DNA from: CAVUAF01 sp963739375
GTDB taxonomy: Bacteria; Acidobacteriota; Terriglobia; Terriglobales; Acidobacteriaceae
Assembly (NCBI GenBank): GCA_963739375.1
Contig: CAVUAF010000019.1
Location: 1 to 64,000, forward strand
Reading direction: 5' to 3'
DNA length: 64,000 nucleotides
The translations under genes were made by a program, and so were the position numbers. Positions 17,846 through 26,984 of the stretch are shown here, piece after piece (within the stretch, counting starts at the first letter, position 1; each line of letters starts with the position of its first letter). A model generated the notes under the pieces. It was not told the DNA's origin. It was given only the letters and a program-made list of their open reading frames with translations, and made no database searches.

Positions 17846-18763
17846 ATGCTCAAGCGAATGGTCATCGTTCTCGTTTGCCTGGCGGCGGCCCGCGCCGACG
17901 ACCTGCAGCAGCGGCTCGAGGCGATGGCGAAGCAGCATGAAGGCAAGGTCGCGCTGTATGCCCGGAACCTGAAGACCGGCGCCAGCGTGGCGATCGACGC
18001 CGAAACGCCGGTGCCGACCGCGTCGGTCATCGAGCTGCCGATCATGCTGGAAGCCTTCACCCTGGCCAAGCAGGGGAAGCTCAATCTCGCCCAGCGTCTG
18101 CCGCTGACCAGGGAAAACCAGGTGCCGGGCTCCGGCATCCTGACCGCGCTGGCGCCCGGGCTGGAAGTCACGCTGGAAGACGCCATCGTGCTGATGATCC
18201 AGCTCAGCGACAACACCGCCACCAACCTCGTCATTGACCGCGTCGGCATTGATTCCGTGAACCAGAACCTGGCGGCCATGGGCCTGAAAAATACCTGGCT
18301 CTACAAGAAGGTATTCAAGCCGGCCACCGGCCCCGTGCCCGCCGACCAGCCGAAGTTCGGGTTGGGCAAGACGACCGCCCGCGAAATGGCCGAGGTGATG
18401 GCGGCGATCCAGCGCTGCGACCTCGGCGACCCGGCCCTGTGCGAGCGCATGCTGGCCATCCTGAAAGGGCAGCACGACCGCGACGCCATCCCGCGCTACC
18501 TCGAGTCCTCCGACACCTCGGAGAAGCCGAGCGCCATCGCCAACAAGACCGGCGCGCTCGACCAGGTGCGCAACGACGTGGCGCTGGTGTACACCAGCGC
18601 CGGGCCCCTCGTGATCTCGATCTTCGTTTACGACAACAAGGACCAGAGCTGGACCAGCGACAACCAGGCGCAAACGCTGATCGGGCGGCTGGCGAAGACC
18701 ATCGTCGAGGCCTGGGCGCCGCGCGGCCTGGCGCCGCAGAAGAGCACCGCGCCCAAGGACTAG
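17846..18763 (+). CDS. Class A beta-lactamase-like serine hydrolase with altered SxxK motif
   Basis: 305 residues with a signal peptide (residues 1-17). The SxxK position reads ASVIELP: Ser60 is present, but Lys63 is replaced by Glu (GAG). The SDN motif (LSDNTATNLVID) and the KTG motif (ANKTGALDQV) are both present. Without the general-base lysine, beta-lactamase activity would be expected to be low or absent. One base (AAG to GAG) would restore it, so either a sequencing change or a real loss of activity is possible. It follows the NamZ fusion by 20 bases on the same strand, probably in one transcript for envelope or beta-lactam functions. Confidence 0.85.
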   Translation: MLKRMVIVLVCLAAARADDLQQRLEAMAKQHEGKVALYARNLKTGASVAIDAETPVPTASVIELPIMLEAFTLAKQGKLNLAQRLPLTRENQVPGSGILTALAPGLEVTLEDAIVLMIQLSDNTATNLVIDRVGIDSVNQNLAAMGLKNTWLYKKVFKPATGPVPADQPKFGLGKTTAREMAEVMAAIQRCDLGDPALCERMLAILKGQHDRDAIPRYLESSDTSEKPSAIANKTGALDQVRNDVALVYTSAGPLVISIFVYDNKDQSWTSDNQAQTLIGRLAKTIVEAWAPRGLAPQKSTAPKD

Positions 18764-18863
18764 GGGTACGCTGCAAGAAGGGCGCCACGCCTCGTTCCTC
18801 GTTGCAGATGGAGAGGAATCGCTGATCGCGGTATCCTTGACGGTCAGGGCGGAGGAGTTTGCC

Positions 18864-19589
18864 ATGAGAATGCTTCGATATGCCGCGGTGCTGATCGCGG
18901 CCTGCATTGCCGCACCGGCGCAGGACATGCCGCAGTTGAAGCGGGCGGAAACGGCGCCTCGCGATGAGTCTCCGCGGCTGACCACGCGTCAGGAGGCCGC
19001 GGCCGAGCCCAGGACCTACGTGGTTCCCGCGGGCACCAGCGTGCCGGTGACGCTGGAGCAGGGCGTCTCCACCAAGAACACGCGCATCGGAGACAAGATT
19101 TTCTGCCGCACCCAGTTTCCCGTGGCCATCGACAACAAGATCGTGATCCCGCCCGGCACCTACGTCCAGGGCGTGGTCAGCGAAGCCAGGCGGCCCGGCC
19201 GGGTGCGGGGACGCGGCGCACTGCTGCTGCACTTCACCACCATGATCCTGCCCAACGGCTACACCGTGACCCTGCCCGGCTCGCTGGAGAGCACCGACGC
19301 CGACAACACCCAGGTGAAGGGCAAGGAAGGCACGCTGCAAGGCGAGGGCACGAAGGCGAAGGACGCAGGCACGATTGCCAGTACTGCCGGCACCGGCGCC
19401 GCCATCGGGGGGTTGTCCACCGGCACCATCAAGGGCGCGGCGATTGGCGGCGGGATGGGCGCCGCCGTGGGGACGGCGATCGCCATGCTGACTCGCGGCA
19501 ATGATGTGCGCCTGGAACGCGGCGCCGCCCTCACCATGGTGTTCCAGCGCGCGGTCACGCTCGACGCCGCCAAGGTGGACATGCGGTAG
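18864..19589 (+). CDS. Exported TrbI/VirB10-like hypothetical protein
   Basis: 241 residues starting at ATG 18864, with GGAGGAG upstream. A signal peptide ends near APAQD. The core (RTYVVPAGTSVPVTLEQGVSTKN, then IPPGTYVQGVV) resembles the C-terminal beta-barrel part of TrbI/VirB10-like proteins, but the conjugation domains are missing. A glycine-rich hydrophobic stretch (about residues 185-225) looks like a glycine-zipper membrane segment. Such proteins are frequent in acidobacterial genomes; the role is unknown, presumably envelope. An intrinsic terminator follows. Confidence 0.7.
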   Translation: MRMLRYAAVLIAACIAAPAQDMPQLKRAETAPRDESPRLTTRQEAAAEPRTYVVPAGTSVPVTLEQGVSTKNTRIGDKIFCRTQFPVAIDNKIVIPPGTYVQGVVSEARRPGRVRGRGALLLHFTTMILPNGYTVTLPGSLESTDADNTQVKGKEGTLQGEGTKAKDAGTIASTAGTGAAIGGLSTGTIKGAAIGGGMGAAVGTAIAMLTRGNDVRLERGAALTMVFQRAVTLDAAKVDMR

Positions 19590-19609
19590 CCGTCAGGACT
19601 CAGCATGCA

Positions 19610-19638
19610 GCCCGCGGAGGGTTTCCGCGGGCGCCTTT
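19610..19638 (+). terminator. Rho-independent terminator
   Basis: A perfect 9-bp stem, GCCCGCGGA (19610-19618) and TCCGCGGGC (19624-19632), is followed by a short T-rich run. It ends the 17.8-19.6 kb gene group. Confidence 0.7.
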
Positions 19639-19717
19639 CTTATGAGCGCCACCAGGGCGGCGCTTCGTCGCAACCACCTGCCGGCCGGCTGTGTGCTGGG
19701 TTACAATCGCCGCACCT

Positions 19718-20032
19718 ATGAGCTCGCCCGGGCCCCTCTTCAAGCCCTACGAACGCCTGATCAGGATTTCCATCAAAGGCAAGGAATTCGAGGTGCCCGA
19801 GGGCAACATGCTGCTGCGCTGCATGCAGTACCTCGCGCCCGAAAACATCTCCATGGGCCGCTTCTGCTGGAACGAAGACTGCCAGTATTGCCGCGTCACC
19901 TACGACCTGGGCGAGGGCACCAGGGAGCACGCCGCCATCTCCTGCAAGCTGATGGTGCAGGAGGGCATGCGCATCCTCGACATGGACACGGAGATCCGCT
20001 ACTGCCTGCGGGACTTGGGAATCCCGAAATAG
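19718..20032 (+). CDS. 2Fe-2S ferredoxin-like protein
   Basis: 104 residues starting MSSPGPLFKPYERL. The protein has the ferredoxin layout: KGKEFEVPEGNMLL, then CWNEDCQYC, then a fourth Cys in AAISCKLMV. This suits a plant-type [2Fe-2S] cluster. A short frame extension upstream is unsupported. It is probably an electron carrier; no partner enzyme lies next to it. It stands between a terminator and the convergent cpoB gene. Confidence 0.75.
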   Translation: MSSPGPLFKPYERLIRISIKGKEFEVPEGNMLLRCMQYLAPENISMGRFCWNEDCQYCRVTYDLGEGTREHAAISCKLMVQEGMRILDMDTEIRYCLRDLGIPK

Positions 20033-20063
20033 CTGCCGCGGGCGGCGCGTCCGAGCGCAGCGC

Positions 20064-20936
20064 TTACCGCGGCCGCAGGGCGCGGCTGGCAGGGGTAGCG
20101 CTCACTTTACGCAGGCGCTCGCTGGCCTGCTGGGCCTCGATGGAGCGCGGATAGCGGTTGACCAGGCTGCGCAGCTCCTTCACCCCGGCATCCCGCTGGC
20201 CGAGTTCGAGCAGCGCAAACCCCTTCTTCAACTGGGCGGCGGCCGTTTTGTTGCCGCCGGGATATTGCTCCAGTACCTTGTCGTAATCGCGTACCGCGTC
20301 CTGGTAGTTCTGCTGCCGATACTCGATGTCCGCCAGGTAAAACTGCGCGTTCCCGGCAAGGTCGGTGAGGGGATAGAACTTGAGGTAGTCCTGAAACTCC
20401 TGCGTGGCCAGGTCGAGCTTGCCGCCGTTGTAGTCGCGCAGCGCGTTGTTGTAGATGACGTCCGCGGGCGGCGCCTGCTCCGCGGGAGGCTTGCCCCCCG
20501 GCGTCCCCGGCTGGCCGGGGGCCCCCGGCGTGGCCGGCTGTTGCTGCTGCTGCTGAATGTTCTGCTGCGTCGACTGGATGTCCTCCAGCTGCTTGGTGAT
20601 GCGGACCATGCGCGCTTTCAGCTCGTCCACCGAGTCGTTGAGCGCCTGGATCTGCGCCGAGACCTGGTCCGTGCGCGCCCCGCTGTCGGTGTGCTGCTTC
20701 TGCAGCTCCTGGTGCAGCGCGCTCACCGCCGCCGCGACTTTGTTCGCGTTGTCGGTGGACTGTTCGATGAGGTTGCGCATGATTCCCATGCGCTCGTCGA
20801 ACGCCTGCTGCATGCGTGCCATCTGGTCCTGCAGCGCCTGCACCTGGGTCTGGAGCTGGATGATGTTCTTGTCTGCGCCCCACAGCGGCAGGGCGACGAG
20901 CGTCACCACGAAAAGCAATACCAGTCGCGATTTCAT
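20064..20936 (-). CDS. cpoB: Cell division coordinator CpoB (YbgF)
   Basis: About 290 residues from ATG 20936. Signal peptide (MKSRLVLLFVVTLVALPLWGA), then a long coiled coil (residues about 25-125), a Gln/Pro/Gly linker, and C-terminal TPR repeats (VIYNNALRDYNGGKLDLATQ and following, with YP-type repeat ends). CpoB works in the periplasm with TolA to couple outer-membrane constriction to peptidoglycan synthesis. It is the last gene of the minus-strand tol cluster. A perfect hairpin separates it from pal, so its expression may be partly uncoupled. Confidence 0.88.
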   Translation of the reverse strand: MKSRLVLLFVVTLVALPLWGADKNIIQLQTQVQALQDQMARMQQAFDERMGIMRNLIEQSTDNANKVAAAVSALHQELQKQHTDSGARTDQVSAQIQALNDSVDELKARMVRITKQLEDIQSTQQNIQQQQQQPATPGAPGQPGTPGGKPPAEQAPPADVIYNNALRDYNGGKLDLATQEFQDYLKFYPLTDLAGNAQFYLADIEYRQQNYQDAVRDYDKVLEQYPGGNKTAAAQLKKGFALLELGQRDAGVKELRSLVNRYPRSIEAQQASERLRKVSATPASRALRPR

Positions 20937-21064
20937 AGGCTTTCTATTTCGATGCAGAATCTCTGCCCTCCGCTCCGCGGAGCCCCGAGTTTGCACTCTT
21001 AAGCATACGCCCGAAGCGGGGCAGAGCGCAGGTGCGGAACACAGGTAAATACGGGCCGCGAGGG

Positions 21065-21099
21065 CGCCCGCCGGCGTGACCAGGTCACGCCGGCGGGCG
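21065..21099 (-). terminator. Perfect 17-bp hairpin between pal and cpoB
   Basis: CGCCCGCCGGCGTGACC (21065-21081) and its exact reverse complement (21083-21099) are separated by one base. No U-run follows on either strand. It may stabilise the pal transcript end, attenuate cpoB, or be a dispersed palindrome. Confidence 0.6.
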
Positions 21100-21138
21100 T
21101 CTTCGCGGCTGCCTCGGGCGCAGGCGGCAGCGAGCGGG

Positions 21139-21891
21139 CTAGCGTCCGCCGCCGGCCATGGTGAAGTGGGCGCGGCGGTTCATCTGCCAGCACTGCTCGG
21201 TGGACTCGGTGCACTGCGGCCGCTCCTTGCCGTAGCTGATGGGATTCAGCTGATCGGCGGAAACGCCCATGCCGGCGAGTGCCTGCTTGGCGGCGCGGGC
21301 GCGATTGTCGCCCAACGCCAGGTTGTACTCGGTCGAGCCGCGCTCGTCACAGTGGCCTTCCACCGTGACCTTCACCTCGGCGTGCGCCTTCAGCCAGGCG
21401 GCGGAGGTCTGCAGCGTGGGCTGCGCGTCCCCGCGGATATCGTACTTGTCGTAATCGAAGTAGATATCCAGCACGTTCTTGGCGAAGGACTGCTCCAGGG
21501 TCTCGGTAGGCGCGGCCGGGGGTGGCGGTGGCGGTGGCGGCGGCTGGGTGACGGTCACCCGGGCCGTGGCCTCACGCGTCCCGCCCGCACCTTTCGCGGT
21601 CAGGTGATAGGTGGTCGACTGGCTCGGGGTCACCGACTGCGAGCCGTTCGGCTGCACCGCGCCGACGCCGTCAATGCTGACGTCGGTGGCGTTTTCCGTC
21701 TGCCAGGTCAACTGCGTGGCCTGGCCGCGCTCCACCGTGGCCGGGTTGGCGGTGAGGGTGGCCGTCGGCGCCGCAGGCGGCGGGGGCGGCGGGGGCGGCG
21801 GCGGGGCCACTTTCTTCTTGCAGGCGCCCAGCGTCAGGACGCAGGCCAGGGCCACCAGGGTAAGAGTCCACGTAAGCTTGCTATGCTTCAC
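21139..21891 (-). CDS. pal: Peptidoglycan-associated lipoprotein Pal with an Ig-like insert
   Basis: About 251 residues. I chose GTG 21891 (VKHSKLTWTL), with GGAGG just upstream, over longer frames. Lipobox LTLGAC is followed by KKK and a Pro run. Residues about 40-115 form an Ig-like domain (ANPATVERGQATQLTWQTEN), then a second Pro run, then the OmpA-like domain (IYFDYDKYDIR; VEGHCDERGSTEYNLALGDNRA) that binds peptidoglycan. The Ig-like module between two polyproline linkers is not part of classical Pal. The protein tethers the outer membrane to the wall and interacts with TolB, encoded upstream. Confidence 0.9.
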   Translation of the reverse strand: MKHSKLTWTLTLVALACVLTLGACKKKVAPPPPPPPPPPAAPTATLTANPATVERGQATQLTWQTENATDVSIDGVGAVQPNGSQSVTPSQSTTYHLTAKGAGGTREATARVTVTQPPPPPPPPPAAPTETLEQSFAKNVLDIYFDYDKYDIRGDAQPTLQTSAAWLKAHAEVKVTVEGHCDERGSTEYNLALGDNRARAAKQALAGMGVSADQLNPISYGKERPQCTESTEQCWQMNRRAHFTMAGGGR

Positions 21892-22003
21892 CAGTTCCTC
21901 CCATGCGCGAGTGCGCGATGACAACTCGATTCGTCGCGCCTCGTTCCCGCGCGGCGAATTCGAAAGTCCAAAAACTGCAACTACAAGGGGCCGCAACGAC
22001 AGC

Positions 22004-23359
22004 TTACTTCGCGCTCCAATTGGGCTGCGTGTTCCTGCCGTTGTGCGTCAACTGCCGCGGTTGATTGCCGTCCGCCAGCATCGTCCAGATCTGGTCGCTG
22101 CCCGTGCGATCGGACTGGAACACCAGGTGGCGGCCATCGGGCGACCACGAAGGAAAATCGTTACGGCCGGCGTCGTGCGTCAACTGCACGAATTGCCGGC
22201 TGGCGATGTCCATTATATAGATGTCCTGCGCCCCCGGGGCCCCCGGACCGTAATGCCGGATCCAGGCGAAGGCCAGGAACTGCCCGTTCGGCGACCACGA
22301 GGGCGACACCGCGTACCCCTCGTCGGTGAGCCGCTGCGAGTTAGTGCCGTCGGCTTCCATGAGAAAAATCTCCGGCAGGCCGCTGCGCCCGCTGACCCAG
22401 GCGATCTGCGCCCCCGTCTTCGGGTTCCAGGTCGGCGAGGAATCGGGGCCGGCGTAAGCAGTCAGGCGCCGGGGCTGCCCGCCGGAGGCATCGCTGACGT
22501 AAATCTCCGGGTCCCCCGGCATCGAGGACGAGAATGCCAGCTTGGAGCCGTCGGGCGACCAGGCGGGCGATTGTCCCAGCCCGGCAAAGCGCGGAAACGC
22601 AATCAGCCGCCCCAGTTCCAGGGAGTACATCATCACCTTGAAGCCGTCGGCGGTCTGGCCGCTGAACGCCACCCGGCTGCCGTCCGGCGAAACCCGCGGC
22701 GAGAGCGCGATGGAACCCAGGTGGGTCACCTGGTGCTGGTCGTTCCCGTCGTAGTCCATCCCCCAGACTTCCTTCGTCCCCGAGCGGTTGCTGATGTAGA
22801 AGAGCCGGGTCTCGGCGATGCCGGGAATGCCGCCCCCGAGCTGGAAGATGATCTCGTTGGCAAAGCGATGCGCGATGATGCGGGCGTTGGCCTCGCTGGC
22901 GGTCTCGCGGTACTGCTTGCCCAGCACCTGCGGCGACTGCGTGTTCTTCACGTCGAACAGCCACCCCTGCACCGCCAGGCTGCCGCCGCTGACGGCCAGG
23001 TTGCCGAACGCCACCATGCCGGCGTTGGGCGGCGGCACGTTCCACGCCCCCACGTTCATCTCCGCCGGGGAGCCCGGCGCCTGCAGCGGGTAGAAGCTCT
23101 TCGAGACCATCTCGAAAATGCCCGCCTGCGAGAGGTCGTTCCACAGCGTGTCGTTGAAGGTCTTCAGCAGCTCGGCGGTCTGCGGGTCGGTGGCGGGGGT
23201 CTTGAAGTCGGGCGCCGCCAGGCGCACCTTTTCCACGCCCAGGCCGGTGCCGGTGCGGATCCAGTCCTGGGCGGCGGCGCTGGCGGGCAGCAGGAGGAGG
23301 AGGGTGGCGAGCAGGGCAGCGGAGCGGGTTAGCGAGCGTCGGTTCGGCATCGGCTCCAT
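22004..23359 (-). CDS. tolB: Tol-Pal system beta-propeller protein TolB
   Basis: 451 residues with a signal peptide ending near ASAAAQD. The N-terminal domain (about 30-180) is followed by a six-bladed propeller with typical TolB blade motifs (SPRVSPDGSRVAFSGQT, SPAWSPDGSKLAFSSS, DFPSWSPDGRHLVFQSDR). It is periplasmic and connects Pal with the inner-membrane TolQRA complex. It lies between the TolA/TonB-like gene and pal, as in other Tol operons. ATG 23350 is a possible alternative start. Confidence 0.92.
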   Translation of the reverse strand: MEPMPNRRSLTRSAALLATLLLLLPASAAAQDWIRTGTGLGVEKVRLAAPDFKTPATDPQTAELLKTFNDTLWNDLSQAGIFEMVSKSFYPLQAPGSPAEMNVGAWNVPPPNAGMVAFGNLAVSGGSLAVQGWLFDVKNTQSPQVLGKQYRETASEANARIIAHRFANEIIFQLGGGIPGIAETRLFYISNRSGTKEVWGMDYDGNDQHQVTHLGSIALSPRVSPDGSRVAFSGQTADGFKVMMYSLELGRLIAFPRFAGLGQSPAWSPDGSKLAFSSSMPGDPEIYVSDASGGQPRRLTAYAGPDSSPTWNPKTGAQIAWVSGRSGLPEIFLMEADGTNSQRLTDEGYAVSPSWSPNGQFLAFAWIRHYGPGAPGAQDIYIMDIASRQFVQLTHDAGRNDFPSWSPDGRHLVFQSDRTGSDQIWTMLADGNQPRQLTHNGRNTQPNWSAK

Positions 23360-23413
23360 CGGGCAGGCGCGCCGGGCGCCCGCAAGTATATCGCACTACG
23401 ATACTTGTCTCGG

Positions 23414-24208
23414 CTACCGCTTGTACTCGAAATAGAACTCTACACTCACCCGGTCGCCGCGGTAATCCGGCGGCAGCGGACCAAAGGTATCGATGCGCTG
23501 CAAGGCCCGCTTGGCCGAAATGTCGAGCGACGGCACCCCGCTGGACTGCTCTACCTGGATGTTCTGCGGCGAGCCGCCCCGCGCGATGTCAAAGGTAATG
23601 TACACCCGCCGCGCCGATTGCACATTGGGATCTACCTCGTATTTCAGCCAGTTGTCGCTGATCACCCGCCGCACCTTGTCCACGTACCAGGCGTAGCGGG
23701 TGCCGAAATCGCCCCCCGTGCCCAGGCTCAGGCCGCCGGTGCCGCTGCTCATGCTGAAGTTGAGGGAGCCGGCGGGCCCTCCCTGGCCGTACGGGACGGT
23801 GTTGGTGGGCTGCGGGATAGGCTGCGGGTGCAGGTTCTGCGCCAGGGTGCGGGTCTCCTGCCGCGGCGGTGGCTGCTTTTTCGGCTTCACCGTCTTATCG
23901 GAGAGGGGGATGCCTTCGGGGGCCTGCTCGGCCGGCTTGGGCAGGGACTGCGAGAGTCCCGGCGACTCGTTGGCCAGGACGTTCTCCGGCGCGGCTGCGG
24001 TGTGCGGCAGGGGGATGCTGCTGACCAGGGTGGCGCTCATGGCCCCCCCGCCCCCCGCGGTGCCCCCCCAGGTCTCGCCGTGGTAGCTGCCGCGCAGGGC
24101 CGCGTACAGGAAGATGCCGCCGAACAGCAGCGTGTGCAAGGCGACGGAGAGGCCCAGCGGACCTCGCCAGTCCTCGCGCTGCTCCCAGATGTCGGCAGTG
24201 GTGGCCAT
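23414..24208 (-). CDS. TolA/TonB-like energy transducer
   Basis: 264 residues. There is one N-terminal membrane helix (about residues 18-38, GLSVALHTLLFGGIFLYAAL), a Pro/Lys-rich periplasmic linker, and a C-terminal TonB-type domain (VYITFDIARGGSPQNIQVEQSS, ending YRGDRVSVEFYFEYKR). In this operon position, two bases after tolR, it acts as the TolA equivalent that transmits proton-motive force from TolQR to TolB/Pal. Confidence 0.88.
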   Translation of the reverse strand: MATTADIWEQREDWRGPLGLSVALHTLLFGGIFLYAALRGSYHGETWGGTAGGGGAMSATLVSSIPLPHTAAAPENVLANESPGLSQSLPKPAEQAPEGIPLSDKTVKPKKQPPPRQETRTLAQNLHPQPIPQPTNTVPYGQGGPAGSLNFSMSSGTGGLSLGTGGDFGTRYAWYVDKVRRVISDNWLKYEVDPNVQSARRVYITFDIARGGSPQNIQVEQSSGVPSLDISAKRALQRIDTFGPLPPDYRGDRVSVEFYFEYKR

Positions 24209-24210
24209 AA

Positions 24211-24636
<426 letters not shown>

Positions 24637-25338
24637 TTAGTCCGCGCTCACCGCGGTTTGCGAGGCGCCCGGTGGGCGCTCCACGTGATTCAGGAATTCG
24701 AGCCCGAAGTCGTCCATGCGCCTGCCGAACTCGCGGATGGAGTGGATCAGCTGGTTATAGGCAATCACCGCGGGAATCGCCGTGAAGAGCCCGGCGGCGG
24801 TGGTGATCAGCGCTTCCGAAATGCCGGGAGCAACGGCGCGCAAGGTGGCCGAGCCGGCGTCGCCGAGACCATGGAAGGCGTCAATGATGCCCCAGACCGT
24901 CCCGAACAGCCCGATGAACGGCGTGACCGCGCCGGTGGTCGCCAGCCAGGGCAGCCGCCGCTCCAGCCGCGTCAGCTCCTCCGAAGCGCCGATCTGGATG
25001 GAGCGCTGCACGGCCATGATATTGCGCGGAATCCCGCCCTGGCGTCGCAGCTCTTCGAACGCCTGCTTGAACACCGCCACCAGCGGGCTGGGCTCGAACT
25101 GCTCGGCCACGGTGGAGATGTCCTGCAGGCGGTTGGCGCGGCGGAAAGCCTTCAGGAAGCGCACGCTCTGCACGCGCGCGCGCCGCAAGGAGAGCCACTT
25201 GCTGACGATGATGGCCCACGAGAAGATGCTGAAGGCGAGAAGAATCACCAGCACGGCCTTGGCGACCGGGCCCGACTGCTGTACCAGGTTGGCGATCTCG
25301 CCGGTGGCGAAGAGAGGGACGACACTTGAATTGGGCAT
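24637..25338 (-). CDS. tolQ: MotA/TolQ/ExbB proton channel protein TolQ
   Basis: About 233 residues from ATG 25338 (MPNSSVVPLFATGEIANLV); a longer frame to 25458 is unlikely. Three membrane helices: residues about 25-48, then two near the C-terminus in LPWLATTGAVTPFIGLFGTVWG and ALITTAAGLFTAIPAVIAY. The TP and FGTVWG motifs are typical of the family. First gene of the Tol-Pal cluster; all six genes are tightly spaced on the minus strand. Confidence 0.9.
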   Translation of the reverse strand: MPNSSVVPLFATGEIANLVQQSGPVAKAVLVILLAFSIFSWAIIVSKWLSLRRARVQSVRFLKAFRRANRLQDISTVAEQFEPSPLVAVFKQAFEELRRQGGIPRNIMAVQRSIQIGASEELTRLERRLPWLATTGAVTPFIGLFGTVWGIIDAFHGLGDAGSATLRAVAPGISEALITTAAGLFTAIPAVIAYNQLIHSIREFGRRMDDFGLEFLNHVERPPGASQTAVSAD

Positions 25339-25475
25339 CAGGTAGCCAGCATGCGCGTGGTTCGCGAGCCAATTATAAACGACCCGCGCCGCGACCCCCG
25401 GTTCGCCGCCGGGTAACCGGAAGGCCATTACTCCCGGGCCGCGAAAGCCCGCGCGCACCGTGCTAAACTGCGCTG

Positions 25476-26441
25476 GTGATGAAGTTTCCGGCGCGTGGCT
25501 GGTGGTGGCTGTGGGCAGTGGCGGCGCTGCTCGGGGCGGTCACCGCGTGGGCGCAGCAGGGCCCGCCCCCAGCGTCGAAGCCGGCCGCCGAGGCGCCCGT
25601 CACCGACCAGGCGCTCTCCACCCGCACTCTGCGCATCGGCCCCGGCGACGAGCTCGACATCAGCGTCTACAACGTCCAGGAACTCACCCAGCACACGCGC
25701 GTCACCGGCACTGGCGAGATTTATCTGCCGCTGATCGGCTACGTGCGGGTCGGCGGCCTGACCGTGCCCGAAGCCCAGGCGGCCATCGAGAAGCAGCTCG
25801 CCGACGGCAACTTCGTCAAGAACCCGCACGTCTCGATCTACGTCAAGGAGTTTTCCAGCGAGACCATCTCCATCGCCGGCGAGGTGGCGAAGCCGGGACC
25901 GTATCCGGCGATGCAGGCGCACCGCCTGCTCGACCTGATCCAGGCCGCGGGCGGACTCGCGCCGCGCGCCGGGCGCAACGTCACCATCGTGCACCGCGAC
26001 CAGCCCAAGGCGACGCAAACCATCGTGCTCAGCGAGAACGCGGTGGAGACGGCGCAGAACAACATCGACCTGCTGCCCGGCGACACCGTGGTGGTGAACC
26101 GCGCCGGAATCGTCTACGTGATCGGCGAGGTGAACCGCGCCGGCGGCTTCGTTATTGACGAACAGAAGGGCATGACGGTGTTCCTCGCCGTGACCCTGGC
26201 CAACGGCCCGACCAATGCCGCGTCGCTCAAAGGCGCGCGCGTCATCCGCCGCCTGCCCGATGGCGGCCTGCTGCAAACACCAGTGCCGCTGAAGGAGTTG
26301 CTGCAGGCCAAGGCTGCCGATGTGCCGCTGCAGGCCGACGACGTACTCTGGATCCCCAGCGCCAAGCGCAGGAACGTGCTCAGCCCCTCCGCCCTCGTCA
26401 ACGCCCTGTCGCAGGCGGTCATCTACCGCATGCCGTTTTGA
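25476..26441 (+). CDS. Polysaccharide export (Wza/SLBB-type) outer-membrane protein
   Basis: 321 residues. A signal peptide (to about residue 27) is followed by the Poly_export domain (LRIGPGDELDISVYNVQELTQ; ITLPLIGYVRVGGLTVPEAQ-like core) and two SLBB domains (SIAGEVAKPGPYPAM; VIGEVNRAGGFVIDEQ). It exports surface polysaccharide across the periplasm. It is divergent from tolQ and stands apart from a capsule operon. The GDP-mannose-epimerase-like gene 2 kb away could supply sugar precursors. Confidence 0.88.
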   Translation: MMKFPARGWWWLWAVAALLGAVTAWAQQGPPPASKPAAEAPVTDQALSTRTLRIGPGDELDISVYNVQELTQHTRVTGTGEIYLPLIGYVRVGGLTVPEAQAAIEKQLADGNFVKNPHVSIYVKEFSSETISIAGEVAKPGPYPAMQAHRLLDLIQAAGGLAPRAGRNVTIVHRDQPKATQTIVLSENAVETAQNNIDLLPGDTVVVNRAGIVYVIGEVNRAGGFVIDEQKGMTVFLAVTLANGPTNAASLKGARVIRRLPDGGLLQTPVPLKELLQAKAADVPLQADDVLWIPSAKRRNVLSPSALVNALSQAVIYRMPF

Positions 26442-26984
26442 CGCCCCTTCCCGCTCGCGGCTTTCCCAGTTTGCTGACTCGAAACTAGAAACTAGAAACT
26501 TGAAACTGGTTTTACCCGGTGGAGCAGGCCTTTACCCCTACATCAAAGACGCCCCTGGGAATGTCATCCTGAGCGAGCGCGACTGAGCGTAGCGAGGAAG
26601 CGCGAGTCGAAGGATCCCTGCACTTTCCGTGCCTCCACTAGCCGCAATCCCTTTGTGTCCTTTGTGGCTCGCATTCTCTGGCAACTGGCAACTGCCAACT
26701 GGGTGGAGCAGGCGAGCCCGCAGGGCGATTGAAGGCAGCCCAGCGATTTATCGCTGGGTAGAGTTACAGACCGCGTCCAGTCCGGTAGGACGGTTGAAGC
26801 TCGCTCATTCAGGGAAGAGCCGGGGGCTCCACACGAGCGGACCTGTTTGATGTGTGTAGCCCGGCCGCCCTCGGCCGGGCCTGTGGGGGCTACATGTCGC
26901 CGCCCTGGGGTGGAGCAGCCTTCAGGCTCGCATTCACGCGAAACTCGAAACTCGAAACTGGTTTTGCCGGGGTGGAGCCGGCCT
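26442..26984. repeat. Intergenic block of mixed short repeats
   Basis: No gene. The block contains GAAACTAGAAACTTGAAAC runs (26479-26507), a GTCATCCTGAGCG...GTCGAAGGATC element (26563-26619), GGCAACTGGCAACTGCC (26681-26698), a REP-like TGTAGCCCGGCCGCCC palindrome (26852-26895), and GGTGGAGC(A/C)GGCCTTTA palindromes at both ends. The last one supplies the stop codon of the convergent lhgO gene. Confidence 0.7.
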
